A DNA stretch of 64,000 nucleotides from Actinomycetes bacterium (GCA_021791145.1 JAJYXE010000007.1:28161-92160), one strand, 5' to 3'. Shown: positions 54,821-63,859, counted from the stretch's first letter. Notes: generated from the sequence alone by a model not told the origin. A program made the numbers and translations.

Positions 54821-55891
54821 TCAGTTCGGGAGGCGAACGTCACGCCCGATGCGTTCGGACGCGAGCGCTTCGGCAGCCTCGAGCGGGGTTCTCCCCTCGG
54901 AGCGTGCACGCTGCAGCAGCTCGAGGACGCGCTCGCCGATGCGCAGTACCTCACGCTCCGTGGTCGGCTCGTCCCACCCCGAGCGAATTGCGTGGATCTG
55001 GACCACGCCACCGGCGTTCGCTACGAAGTCGGGCACGTAGACGACGCCGCGAGCGGCGAGGAGGCGATCCAGCTCTCGGTGCGCGAGAACGTCGTTGGCC
55101 GCGCCCACGATCGCGCGACACGGGAGGGTCTGGACGTTGTCTTGATCGACAACGCGTGCCGTCGCGCACGGTGCCAAGACGTCGCACGGGGTCGCAGTGA
55201 CGGCTCCGACGGGCACCACGGATCCTCCGACCTCCTTGGCGATCGCCGCGGCACGTGCGGCGTCCACATCGGCGATCATCACCCGGACGGACCGCTCCGC
55301 GAGCTGACGGGCGAGAGAGCTCCCGACATGTCCAGCGCCTTGGACCAGCACCTGCAAACCCGCAAGGTCTCCCATGTCGGAGGCGGCAACGGCAGCCTCG
55401 AAAGCCGCCATGACGCCGAGCGCGGTGTAGGGGGAGGGGTCGACGTGGTCGCAGCTCACATCGGGCGCCACCTCTCCGATGGCGGCGAGGTCCTCGATCG
55501 TGGTGCCCATGTCCACGCCGGGGACGTACGCCCCCCCCAACCGCGCGACGAACCGACCGAAGCCGCGCATCACCTCTCAGCGAGAGCCGCGATGACCGTC
55601 CAACAGAACGACGGACTTCCCGCCTCCGTAGGGGATGGCGGCACAGGCGTTCTTGAGGGTCATCCCTCTCGCCAGCCGCCGCACCTCCCCGATCGCAGCG
55701 ACCTCGCTCGGATAGGCGACCCAGCGCACCCCGCCGAGCGCGGGCCCGAGGGTGGTGTCGTCGAGGGCGATCACTGCCCGGGTGCCCGTCGCTCGGTCCA
55801 AGCAAACGACGATCTGCTCCGTCCCCCCGGGTACCGACTGGGTGTCGTTGACTTCCCCTTCGACCGCATTGCCCATGGTCACAGTGAACAC
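54821..55891 (-). pseudogene. Leucine/valine dehydrogenase (Glu/Leu/Phe/Val dehydrogenase family), interrupted by an in-frame TGA
   Basis: The two halves are in the same frame with one TGA at 55577-55579. The upstream half has TLGPALGGVRWVAYPSEVAA and the catalytic-Lys motif PYGGGKSVV; the downstream half has RFVARLGGAYVPGVDMGTTI, EVAPDVSCDHVDPSPYTALG, the NAD loop VQGAGHVGSSLARQLAERS and PDFVANAGGVVQIHA. Together they make a normal enzyme of about 356 residues that deaminates branched-chain amino acids. The stop falls on a surface position usually Glu/Lys/Ala, so it is probably a nonsense mutation. A GTG-ATG pair directly after the stop could restart translation. GTG 55891 start. Confidence 0.8.
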
Positions 55892-55958
55892 CTGCCTGAC
55901 CGGGTACGGTCAAGCAGGGTCGGCGCACCGGCTGAGTCGAACCAGGCTGCCGTCCAGC

Positions 55959-56012
55959 GCGGGTCCGGGCAGCTCAGCGCGGGAAGCGGGTCCGGGCAGC
56001 TCAGCGCGGGAA
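55959..56012. repeat. 27-bp perfect tandem duplication at the end of the aldolase/dehydrogenase gene
   Basis: Two adjacent copies (55959-55985 and 55986-56012) of a unit starting GCGGGTCCGGGCAGCTCAGC. The right copy contains the last codons and stop (FPR-TGA) of the leftward gene, so the end of the gene has been copied once into the intergenic space. No obvious function. Confidence 0.9.
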
Positions 56013-58031
56013 GGCTGCCGGCACCCCGCCGTCGACCGGCAGCACTGCCCCGGTCGTGCGGCAGCTCTGCTCCGACAGGAGGAAGGCGACAGCCTGCGCG
56101 ACGTCCTCTGCGGACACCTGCGCCCGCAGCAGGTTGCGCTGCGCGTAGAAGGCTTCGAGGTCTTCCGCAGCGATCCCGTGGACTGCCGCCCGGTCACGAC
56201 GGACTTCCTGGGTCCAGAGCTTCGAGCCGTCGAACACGGCATCGGGGTTGACCGCGTTGGCCCGGATCCCCTCCGGCCCACCTTCGATCGCCGCGACCCG
56301 CATCAACTGGACCATCCCGGCCTTCGACACGCTGTACGCGCCGAACCCTGCGCCTGGCCCGAACGCGTTCTTCGATGCGACGTAGACGATGCTGCCTCCG
56401 AGACCTTGACGCCGAAGCACTCGGAACGCCGCCCGGGTGAGCAGCATCGCCGAGGTCAAATTGGTGTCGAGCACCCGACGCCAATCAGCGATCTCGAGGT
56501 CGGCGATGGCCGCTACCGACGCGGCTCCCGCGTTCACGACGAAGCCGTCCACGCCTCCGAAGCTCCGAACCCCCGCCGAGACGAGCCGACCGACGATCGA
56601 CTCGTCGGACAGGTCCCCGACCGTGTACACCGGGGAGTGCAGGCCCGACGCATGGAGCTCGCCCGCGAGCTGGTCGAGGCCGTCGCCGTCCCGATCCCCG
56701 AGCACCAGGTGTGCTCCCAGTCCACCAAGGTGCGACGCGATCGCACGCCCGATCCCAGAGGCGGCGCCGGTCACACAGACGACGTGCCCCGCGAGCGGCG
56801 GATCCGGTGGCGAAAGCGTGAGCTTGTACAGCTCGAGCGGCCAGTAGTCGACCTCGAACACAGCATCCTCGTCCATCGTGCTGACGGAGCCAAACGCGTC
56901 CAACGCTCGAGCTGCGACCGCGGTCGTGTGCTCGAGTATGTCGGCGGCGACGTGCGCGGACCGCGCGTCGACACCAGAGGTCACCGCCCCCAGACCGGGC
57001 ACCAGGACGGCCACCGGAGCCGGGTCGTGCATCGAGAACCCCGAAGCGAGCGCGGCGCTGTGGCGGAGGAAGTAGGCGCGGTAGGCATCCTCGTAGGCGT
57101 CGATCGCGCGCTGTGCTCCCTCGGTCCGGCGGACGACGACCGCCCAGGGCCGAATGCGGAGCATGTGATCCGCCGTAGCCACGCCGGCTGCGACGATCGA
57201 GGAGAGGTCCTCCCGGTCGGCGACCCCGCGCATGCGGACGTCGACGTGCAGCACGCGGCGCGAGCGCCTCGACAGCGCGCCGCGGAGGGCCAGGAGGAGG
57301 TTCCCGACCTCTCCTGCTGCCAACGATGCCGGCGCCACTCGGAGCAGTGGCGCATGCTCCGATGCGTCGGCGAGCTCGCGAAGGCAATTGTCCGCCAGCG
57401 CGACGAAGTGCTGCGTCCGCGCCCAGCACTCTTCGCTCTCGTCGGCCCAAGTGACCAGACCGTGGTGCGCGAGAACGACGCCGTCCAATCCCTGGCCCGC
57501 CATGTCGGCGACCAGCTTGGCGAGGCGGAACCCGGGCCGCACCCATCGCACGAACCCCACACGCTCGCCGAGCGCGCGGCGCACCGCCATCTCCGGCTCG
57601 GGAGCCTTCGTGAGTGCGACCACTGAGTCGGCGTGGACGTGGTCGACGTGACGGAAAGGGACGAAGGCGTGGAGCAGGGTCTCGATCGAGGGCCGCCTCG
57701 ATGAAGGGTCGACCAACGCGCCCTGCAGAAGATCGCTCATGCGCGCGTCGGAGATCGTGTCCATGTCGCGCAGGTCGAGCAGGCGTCCGAGCCACAGTCC
57801 CGGAAAATCTGCCAGGACAGCCGACTCGAGGTCCGCTCCGCTCCCCTTCACCCACATCACATCCCTGAGGCGGCCAAGATGGTCGTAGAGCGCTCCCTTC
57901 GCAGACGTGTTGCCCCCGCCATGGACGACGAGCGCATGATCGGCGCCTATTCGCCGTGAGCGGTCCACCAGCTCGAGAAGCTCCTTCACCGCGCCCTCGC
58001 CGCCCCCATCAATTGCCGAGTCGGCCATCAC
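56001..58031 (-). CDS. Bifunctional class II aldolase / short-chain dehydrogenase (RhaD-RhaE-type fusion)
   Basis: A 676-residue fusion. The N-terminal half (about 1-400) is a class II aldolase with VVHGGGNTSAKG, VDHVHADSVVALTKAPEPEM and VVLAHHGLVTWAD for the zinc site. The C-terminal half (about 415-676) is an SDR with TGAASGIGRAIASHLG, VNAGAAS, the Ser of VYVASKNAF and YSVSKAG with the catalytic Tyr and Lys. Such fusions split a 1-phospho-ketose into DHAP and an aldehyde and reduce or oxidise the aldehyde. Directly coupled to mtnA (GTGATG overlap), it fits cleavage of 5-methylthioribulose or 5-deoxyribulose 1-phosphate. Confidence 0.9.
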   Translation of the reverse strand: MMADSAIDGGGEGAVKELLELVDRSRRIGADHALVVHGGGNTSAKGALYDHLGRLRDVMWVKGSGADLESAVLADFPGLWLGRLLDLRDMDTISDARMSDLLQGALVDPSSRRPSIETLLHAFVPFRHVDHVHADSVVALTKAPEPEMAVRRALGERVGFVRWVRPGFRLAKLVADMAGQGLDGVVLAHHGLVTWADESEECWARTQHFVALADNCLRELADASEHAPLLRVAPASLAAGEVGNLLLALRGALSRRSRRVLHVDVRMRGVADREDLSSIVAAGVATADHMLRIRPWAVVVRRTEGAQRAIDAYEDAYRAYFLRHSAALASGFSMHDPAPVAVLVPGLGAVTSGVDARSAHVAADILEHTTAVAARALDAFGSVSTMDEDAVFEVDYWPLELYKLTLSPPDPPLAGHVVCVTGAASGIGRAIASHLGGLGAHLVLGDRDGDGLDQLAGELHASGLHSPVYTVGDLSDESIVGRLVSAGVRSFGGVDGFVVNAGAASVAAIADLEIADWRRVLDTNLTSAMLLTRAAFRVLRRQGLGGSIVYVASKNAFGPGAGFGAYSVSKAGMVQLMRVAAIEGGPEGIRANAVNPDAVFDGSKLWTQEVRRDRAAVHGIAAEDLEAFYAQRNLLRAQVSAEDVAQAVAFLLSEQSCRTTGAVLPVDGGVPAAFPR

Positions 58032-59050
58032 GATCCGAGCGACGCCGCCCGAGACGCCAGCCGACCTGCCGGGCGGATGACCCGTTGCTCAGTCACGATC
58101 GCCGTCACCAGGTCGGCGGGGGTGACGTCGAAGGCGGGATTGCGCACGGCGGCACCGGCAGGGGCGATGCGCACGCCCTGAACGCTGACCACCTCTCGGG
58201 GGGAGCGTTCCTCGATCGGGATGGATGCACCGTCGCCGACCGACTCGTCGATCGTGGACTCGGGTGCGGCGACGACGAATGGGACGTGATGGCGCGCCGC
58301 TGCAAGTGCCAACGCGTACGTCCCGACCTTGTTCGCGACGTCCCCGTTCGAGGCAATGCGATCCGCGCCCACCACGACCGCGTCCACCGCACCGGCGGCA
58401 AGCAGGCCGGGCGCGGCGGCATCCACGACGATCTCGTAGGGGATGCCCGCCTCGGCGAGCTCCCAAGCCGTGAGGCGTGCACCCTGCAGAAGTGGACGCG
58501 TCTCGTCCACCCTCACGAGACGAACCAAGCCGCGCTGGTGGAGCGAGCGGACGACGCCGAGCGCGGTCCCCCACTCGACGCATGCGAGAGCTCCCGCGTT
58601 GCAGTGCGTCTGGAGCGTGAGCGGTCCGGAGCGCAACGACGAAATGAGCCGCGCGCCTCGATCACCGATCGCGTGACACGCCGAGATCTCGTGCTGGAGC
58701 ACGCGCAGCGCCGCCTGCTCGACCTCCTCGGGAGCGCCCGAGAGGTGGCCGATCACCTGTTCCATCCCCCAGCGCAGATTGACGGCGGTCGGCCGGGCGC
58801 GTCGGAGCTGGGCGAGCTCGGCATCCAGTCGCGCGCGCTCCCACCCCTCACGTCTCGCCTGCGCGCTCGCAAGGACGACCCCCAGGGCCCCGGCGACCCC
58901 CAGCGCAGGGGCGCCTCGGACCCGTAGGTTCTGCACTGCCTCGACGAGCTCCCCCACCGTCCGCAGCTCGCGGGCCACCAGGGAGCCTGGAAGTCGCGTC
59001 TGGTCGACGATCACGATCGTCTCCGGCGGCTTCCAGTCGATCGTCCGCAC
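58028..59050 (-). CDS. mtnA: S-methyl-5-thioribose-1-phosphate isomerase (eIF2B-like, MtnA/DrdI type)
   Basis: A 340-residue isomerase that converts methylthioribose 1-phosphate (or 5-deoxyribose 1-phosphate) to the ribulose 1-phosphate. It has RVRGAPALGVAGALGVVL, the catalytic Cys in LQTHCNAGALACVEWGTA, the catalytic Asp in VVGADRIASNGDVANKVGTY and the ESTIDES loop. GTG 59048-59050 with GAGGAG upstream. Followed by an aldolase rather than MtnB-type dehydratase genes, so the carbon probably goes to DHAP (DHAP shunt) and not to methionine. Confidence 0.93.
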   Translation of the reverse strand: MRTIDWKPPETIVIVDQTRLPGSLVARELRTVGELVEAVQNLRVRGAPALGVAGALGVVLASAQARREGWERARLDAELAQLRRARPTAVNLRWGMEQVIGHLSGAPEEVEQAALRVLQHEISACHAIGDRGARLISSLRSGPLTLQTHCNAGALACVEWGTALGVVRSLHQRGLVRLVRVDETRPLLQGARLTAWELAEAGIPYEIVVDAAAPGLLAAGAVDAVVVGADRIASNGDVANKVGTYALALAAARHHVPFVVAAPESTIDESVGDGASIPIEERSPREVVSVQGVRIAPAGAAVRNPAFDVTPADLVTAIVTEQRVIRPAGRLASRAASLGS

Positions 59051-59111
59051 TGCTGCTCCTCGTCGCTGCGGCGCCCTCAGAGCCGGAGCTTGCTGATGCC
59101 GACGACCGCTG

Positions 59112-59897
59112 TCAAGGCGGTGCGACCGCCACTGGCGCCCCTTGGCCGGATCCCTCGGGCCGAAAGTTCCCTCCGGCAGGCCACTGAGCGACAAGCGAGT
59201 AGCGGTCTCCTCGGATCAGGCTGCGCCGCCACTCGATAGGGGTCTCTCCGAGGACCGCCAGCCGTTCGATCGAGAATGCCGCCACCTTCCACGGCAAGCG
59301 CAAGAGCTTGCGTTCGGCTGGCTCGGGCACGACGGGCCGTATTCGTTCCCAGGCGCCCGTGATGCGTACCGCGCAGTACGTTGCGAGGAGCTCGTAGAGA
59401 CCGCCGGAGGAGAGCTCGGCACCGAGCAACGCCGCCGCGTGCTCGTTGCGCAGCCAGGACCGGTCCCAAGCGATCGGCTCGGTGCCTGCGAAGCGAAGTC
59501 GTTCGATGAAGACAACGTCCGTCGAACTCTCCACCTCCAGCTTCGCCGCAATTTCTGGGCCTGCCATGCGGGTGTCGGCAGAGAGAACCTCGCTCCTCTC
59601 TTCGATGCCTCTGGCGCGCACCGTCGAAGCCAGGCTGTAGAGGGAGTGAAGTGGCTGTTCGAGGAGCGGCTGGGCGACCGAGCTCCCCCGGCCACGCTGA
59701 CGCACGACGAGCCCCTCTTGAGAAAGACGGCGAACTGCCTCTCGCACCGTCTGGCGGCTGACCTCGTACTCCCGCGTCAGCTCCTCGTCCGTCGGGAAGC
59801 GGCTCTCGAACTGCCCCTCTATGAGCCGTCGACGGAGATCGTCGACGATCTGTGCCCATAGGGGCAAGGGGCTCGACCGATCGAGCGTGGCCGCCAT
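59112..59897 (-). CDS. GntR family transcriptional regulator (HutC/UTRA type)
   Basis: A 261-residue regulator. N-terminal winged helix with PLWAQIVDDLRRRLIEGQFE, FPTDEELTREYEVSRQTVRE and GLVVRQRGRGSSV; C-terminal UTRA ligand domain (about 90-235) with DVVFIERLRFAGTEPIAWDR, LYELLATYCAVRITGA and SIERLAVLGETPIEWRRSLI. It sits 62 bp upstream of mtnA on the same strand and probably controls the mtnA-aldolase operon in response to a sugar phosphate. ATG 59895-59897. Confidence 0.92.
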   Translation of the reverse strand: MAATLDRSSPLPLWAQIVDDLRRRLIEGQFESRFPTDEELTREYEVSRQTVREAVRRLSQEGLVVRQRGRGSSVAQPLLEQPLHSLYSLASTVRARGIEERSEVLSADTRMAGPEIAAKLEVESSTDVVFIERLRFAGTEPIAWDRSWLRNEHAAALLGAELSSGGLYELLATYCAVRITGAWERIRPVVPEPAERKLLRLPWKVAAFSIERLAVLGETPIEWRRSLIRGDRYSLVAQWPAGGNFRPEGSGQGAPVAVAPP

Positions 59898-59901
59898 CGC
59901 C

Positions 59902-60417
59902 TCAGACGCCTGCCAGGAAGAAGGAGCTGATGAGCACGGCTAAGACGAAGAGCGTGACGATCGCCATCGGAGCGTCCTCCTCGTAGACGAAAGACAGCAC
60001 GCCGACCGCGACCCGAAGCACGGGGGTGAGGATCAAGATCAACACACCGAGCACGACGATCCCGCGGCCTTCCCCAAGGGCGATCGAGTGACCCAGCGCG
60101 GAGAACGAGTGCGGGAACGCGGTCGACCTCGACGTGAGCTCCCTGTAAGAGAAATGCCCGCGGATCGGCAGGTACGCAGCGTGGTGGGCGAACATGAGGC
60201 CAAGCCCGGCGGCAATGACCGACACGCTCAGGACAACGCCGATACGCAGCACGAGGCTGATCGCCAGCTCGACCTTGCGGACCTTCTCCTCCATCGCGGC
60301 CGCTTCCTGCGCGCTGAGCTGCCGGCGACGTCCCGAGATGCCGAGATTCTCGGTCGTCGGGTCGGGGTGCTCGCCGGATCGCCCCGGGTTCCGAGTCGAT
60401 CTGCGCATACGGGTCAC
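59902..60417 (-). CDS. DUF1634 family membrane protein
   Basis: A 171-residue protein with a charged N-terminus and three membrane segments, including LAISLVLRIGVVLSVSVIAA and IVVLGVLILILTPVLRVAVG and a C-terminal TLFVLAVLISSFFLAGV. DUF1634 proteins are regularly encoded next to TauE/SafE exporters and may be a partner subunit. The GTG overlaps the SafE stop (GTGA); ATG at 60408 is an alternative. It ends 4 bp before the GntR gene. Confidence 0.82.
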   Translation of the reverse strand: MTRMRRSTRNPGRSGEHPDPTTENLGISGRRRQLSAQEAAAMEEKVRKVELAISLVLRIGVVLSVSVIAAGLGLMFAHHAAYLPIRGHFSYRELTSRSTAFPHSFSALGHSIALGEGRGIVVLGVLILILTPVLRVAVGVLSFVYEEDAPMAIVTLFVLAVLISSFFLAGV

Positions 60418-61259
60418 GGGAAGATCCCCTTCTGGAGCATCTCCAACGAGATGACTACAAGGACGATGACAAAGACGAGGCGGACGGTCTTGCTCGTCAC
60501 GCGGCCGAGGACCCGCGCGCCGAACGTGGCCCCCAGGAGCACTCCGGCGGCTACCGGAGCAGCGATGATCGGATCGATCTGCCCCCGGATGAAGTAGACG
60601 CCCGCGCTTGCAGCAGCGGTGACACCGATCATGAAGTTGCTCGTGGCAGAAGAGACCTTCATGGGCAGGTGCATCGCACTGTCCATGGCCGGAACCTTCA
60701 GTGCGCCAGATCCGATGCCGAGCAGCGCACTGACCAAGCCCGCGACGTACATGAGCGCCAACCCAAGCTTGGTGCCGACCACCTTGTAGGAGATCTCGCG
60801 TCCTTCTGCAGCGTCGTAGTAGGAGCCGTGCAGGTTGAAGTAGTTGGCGATCCGGTCGTTCGAGACGGTGAGCGGTGCGGCCGCGTGCCGGCGACGGTAG
60901 GTGGCGAAGGAGGAGTACGCGAGCACCAGGCCGAAGAACACGAACAGAAACCGGGTGGGCAGAACGGTCGTGAGGTAGGCTCCGCTCACTGCTCCGGTCG
61001 TCGTCGCGATCTCGAGGAACATCCCCGCCCGCAAATTGGTCATCCGCTCGCGGACGTATGCGGCGGCGGCGCCGCTCGACGTCGCGATGACCGAGACGAT
61101 GCTCGCCCCGATGGCCAGACGGATGTCCACGTGGTAGAGGAGCGTGAGCACTGGCACGATGACCACCCCGCCGCCCAGACCGATCAGCGACCCGAGAACG
61201 CCGGCGGCGACCGAGATCAGGGCAAGAGAGACCACGAAGTCGAGCGGCGTCACCACCAC
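60414..61259 (-). CDS. TauE/SafE family anion exporter
   Basis: A 281-residue, eight-helix membrane protein of the sulfite/sulfonate exporter family: SLIGLGGGVVIVPVLTLLYH (repeat 1) and SALLGIGSGALKVPAMDSAM (repeat 2) are the two glycine-rich family signatures. Substrate may be sulfite, sulfoacetate or another organic anion. The start is one of three consecutive GTG codons (61259, 61256, 61253); the -10 box ends only 2 bp before the first, so the mRNA is probably leaderless and translation may begin at the second or third. Confidence 0.9.
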   Translation of the reverse strand: MVVTPLDFVVSLALISVAAGVLGSLIGLGGGVVIVPVLTLLYHVDIRLAIGASIVSVIATSSGAAAAYVRERMTNLRAGMFLEIATTTGAVSGAYLTTVLPTRFLFVFFGLVLAYSSFATYRRRHAAAPLTVSNDRIANYFNLHGSYYDAAEGREISYKVVGTKLGLALMYVAGLVSALLGIGSGALKVPAMDSAMHLPMKVSSATSNFMIGVTAAASAGVYFIRGQIDPIIAAPVAAGVLLGATFGARVLGRVTSKTVRLVFVIVLVVISLEMLQKGIFP

Positions 61260-61260
61260 G

Positions 61261-61290
61261 ATTATACGGACAATCGTATATGCTGTTCAA
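61261..61290 (-). promoter_or_regulatory. Promoter with embedded operator for the TauE/SafE operon
   Basis: Reading leftwards: -35 TTGAAC (61285-61290), 18-bp spacer, -10 TATAAT (61261-61266). Within the spacer and overlapping the -10 is TATACG-ATTGTC-CGTATA, a perfect 6-bp inverted repeat with 6-bp spacer (61263-61280), well placed for a repressor. It is one of the few AT-rich blocks in the window. Confidence 0.75.
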
Positions 61291-61877
61291 GGTGCGCCAG
61301 GTGCGCGCTGCGAGCGGGGCGAACTTCCTCGACACCGCAGCGGGCGGCACCTTGACTGCGAGACAGGCACTTTGCGCCAAAGCGCGCCCGAGTGTCGGCC
61401 TTCCCGTCCGTTCGGGCTGTTCGCGCGCGTCGCTCGCCCCGACTGAGACCCCGTGGAGCGCGCAGTCCTCCTGCGCGCGAGCTCATACCCCCGGACGCGC
61501 TCTCACAAAGTGGCAGATCAGGGGTGTGACCGTCGGTGCAGCAGCGAGACAGGCGTCAGATTCTGTGTCACGCACGAGCCCTCGTAGTGGCTCCACAGCG
61601 AGCTGTCGGCAAGACTGGCCGGTCTCGAGTCGCTCCGGGAACGATCGGGCTCCGCCACTCGGGCTACCGCGGTGATGGCCGCCGGTAGGCTCTTGGCGCC
61701 GGGCGCCATCACCAAAAGCCAATCGACGTCCAAGTTGCCATCCGCCGCCCCCGTGGCGGATGGCAACTTGCCGATTGACCAGGACCGATCCAGAGGTCGC
61801 CGGCACACCGATCGGCCCATCTTGGAACAGATGGCGCGGGTCGTGCCATCCAAAGCAACACCGCGCCGTTCGCTAAA
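61291..61877. other. Non-coding stretch with a long hairpin and possible transposon relic
   Basis: No convincing gene in 587 bp. Open frames on both strands lack family motifs. A long inverted repeat lies at 61721-61776: CAAGTTGCCATCCGCC and its complement are separated by 8 bp, with an outer AATCG/CGATT pairing. There is no T-run. Around 61556-61580 GTCAGATTCTGTGTCACGCA looks like an end of an IS256-type element, but this is only an impression. The stretch separates the SafE promoter from the insertion sequence. Confidence 0.5.
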
Positions 61878-63845
61878 CCGAACTTACGTTCCTGACGCCG
61901 GGCTAGGTCACTGAGCTGGTGGTTTGTCCGGCGGTGGCCGAAGTTCTGGCTACACGAGGGTCCTCGGCACGCTCGCAGCGAGAAGTTCGAACACCCGGCG
62001 CTGGGTCGGCGTCGGCGTGGCGACGAGATCGAAGGTGACCCCGCCGACGCCCACCACCCGAAGCGTGTCGCGAGTGAGGGTGCCGAGGTGCTCGAGGAGT
62101 TCCCTGAAGGCGCGCACCGGCTCGCCGGCGGCGTTCTTCTTCTTGGTGTCCTTCTTCTTGGCCGAGGAGGAGCGCGCGGCGGGCACGACCGGGTCGGTGG
62201 GGGTGGGCGGGGCGGTGTCGGTGAAGGTGAGCGGGGCGAGCGTTCGCCGGAGATGGAAGGTGACGTAGGTCGCCAGGAAGCACACGAGGGCGTGGGCCTT
62301 GACCCGGTCCTCGAGCCGGTGGTGGACCGGGCGCAGGTCGACGTCGATCGCCTTCATGGAGCGGAAGTCCCACTCCACCCCTTTGAGCTCCTTGTAGGCC
62401 GAGATCACCCCAGCCGGGTCGAGCTCGTCTTGGGTGATCGTGGTGCGCAGCACGTAGATGCCGTCGAGGGCGGCCTCCTCGTGGATCGAGGCCTCGTTGG
62501 GCGAGAAGCAAAACGAGTCGTCGGTGACCTCGATCACGAAGTGCTTCTGCATCTTGAACTTGTTCAGGACCTTGCCCACCCGCAGGGCGATCTGCTCGGT
62601 GCCCCGCAGCGGACGGCGTTCTCTGCGGCATGCCTCGACGATGGCGCCGAGGGCGGCCTCGGTCGCAGCGAGGAGGTCTTGGCGCTTGCGGGCCCGTTCG
62701 GCAGCCAAAAGGGGATTGCGGGCGGCGACCAGGCGCTCACCGGGGTAGTCAGGGTGGGAGAGCTCGCAGAAGTTCACCTCGTCGAAGAGCGAGAGCTGCA
62801 AGGGGCCGTCATCCTGGGCGAGCGCCTTGATCTGGGGCGCCCGCAGCGCCGTCAGCCAGCCGAGGCCCCCCACCTCCTTCAGGGCCTCGATGCGCGCCGA
62901 GGTGATCATCCCCCGGTCGCCGACCATCACGAGATGGGTGAGCCCGAACCGGTCGCGCACCACCTCGACGATGTCTTTGAACGCGGCCGGATCGGCGGTG
63001 TTGCCGGGGAAGACCCGGATGGCGACGGGCGTGCCGTCTCGAGCGGTCAGAAGCCCGTACTCGATCTGGGCCTTGTTGCGCTTGCCGTCGCGCGAGTACC
63101 CGAAGGCGGCCAATGGGCACGTCCGCCCCTCGAGCCACGAAGAGGACAGATCGAAGTAGGCGCGCCCCGTCGGGTTCACCTCGGGTGCAAGATGACGTCG
63201 GGCCAAGGTTGCCTCGATGGCGTCTTGACGGCTCACCAGCCAGTCCATCGCCGCGTACACCTCGTCGGTACCCACGTCCTCGAGCCCCAGGTCCTCGACG
63301 AGGGTCGTGTCGTGCCACCAGGTGACCGTCGCCAGTTTCGGCTTCGGGTGCACCACCCGAGCGAGCACCAGCGCGTAGGCGATGTCGCGTTCCCTGCAGG
63401 GCGGGCCGAGAAGGTCTTTCAATCCCAGGACCTTGGCCTGGCAGGCCACGGCGGCGAGGTGGCCGTGGGGGCGCGAGCGCACGAGCTCGAGGTCCTCACC
63501 GGCGACGAGCAGCGTCTTGCCCGCCAACCCGGCCCGCAGCGCCTCGATGAGCTCGGCCGGCAGGTGCGACAGGTTGGCGAGCGTCTCGTTGCGCACCGTC
63601 TTTCCGACCCGGACCGAACGGCGCAAGAGGTGGGTCTCGTAGTGGCGCTCGACCCCATCGGCCCCGGTGTAGTGGCGACGCGTGGTCGAGATGTGCATCG
63701 CACCGCCGTGCCGCCTGGGCATAGCGAAAGCTTACACGGCTGTCGTTCCACGGTCAATACTTTAGTGGCTACATTGCCCGGCGGCGAGCTGGCCGTCCCT
63801 CCTGGCTGGAGCACGTTTCAGGGGGCCGCCAAGCCGTAAGTTCGG
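61878..63845. mobile_element. Complete IS1634-like insertion sequence
   Basis: 1968 bp bounded by perfect 11-bp terminal inverted repeats CCGAACTTACG (61878-61888) and CGTAAGTTCGG (63835-63845), flanked on both sides by the direct repeat GCTAAA (61872-61877 and 63846-63851), a 6-bp target duplication. One transposase gene fills it. Intact ends and target repeats point to a recent insertion. Confidence 0.9.
61950..63722 (-). CDS. IS1634-family DDE transposase
   Basis: A 590-residue transposase. N-terminal THLLRRSVRVGKTVRNETLA, then GRAYFDLSSSWLEGRTCPLA (first Asp), LTHLVMVGDRGMITSARIEA (second Asp, GDRGM) and, late in the protein, ISAYKELKGVEWDFRSMKAI with the YREL-like and catalytic Glu region, in the order of IS4-superfamily elements. 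A Lys/Ser-rich insert SSSAKKKDTKKKNAAGEP lies near the C-terminus. ATG 63720-63722; ATG 63698 is an alternative. No frameshift or stop, so probably active. Confidence 0.92.
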   Translation of the reverse strand: MPRRHGGAMHISTTRRHYTGADGVERHYETHLLRRSVRVGKTVRNETLANLSHLPAELIEALRAGLAGKTLLVAGEDLELVRSRPHGHLAAVACQAKVLGLKDLLGPPCRERDIAYALVLARVVHPKPKLATVTWWHDTTLVEDLGLEDVGTDEVYAAMDWLVSRQDAIEATLARRHLAPEVNPTGRAYFDLSSSWLEGRTCPLAAFGYSRDGKRNKAQIEYGLLTARDGTPVAIRVFPGNTADPAAFKDIVEVVRDRFGLTHLVMVGDRGMITSARIEALKEVGGLGWLTALRAPQIKALAQDDGPLQLSLFDEVNFCELSHPDYPGERLVAARNPLLAAERARKRQDLLAATEAALGAIVEACRRERRPLRGTEQIALRVGKVLNKFKMQKHFVIEVTDDSFCFSPNEASIHEEAALDGIYVLRTTITQDELDPAGVISAYKELKGVEWDFRSMKAIDVDLRPVHHRLEDRVKAHALVCFLATYVTFHLRRTLAPLTFTDTAPPTPTDPVVPAARSSSAKKKDTKKKNAAGEPVRAFRELLEHLGTLTRDTLRVVGVGGVTFDLVATPTPTQRRVFELLAASVPRTLV

Positions 63846-63859
63846 GCTAAACCTAAACC

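Noticed and set aside
55577..55579. TGA in the leucine dehydrogenase-type gene as a second selenocysteine codon
   Set aside because: The aligned position is a non-catalytic surface residue with no nearby Cys partner and is not Cys in the family; a nonsense mutation is simpler.
61731..61770. Rho-independent terminator
   Set aside because: Strong stem but no T-run on either side.
62088..63839. 583-codon open frame antisense to the transposase
   Set aside because: Mirrors the third-position GC of the transposase; no recognisable domain, and it crosses the inverted repeat.
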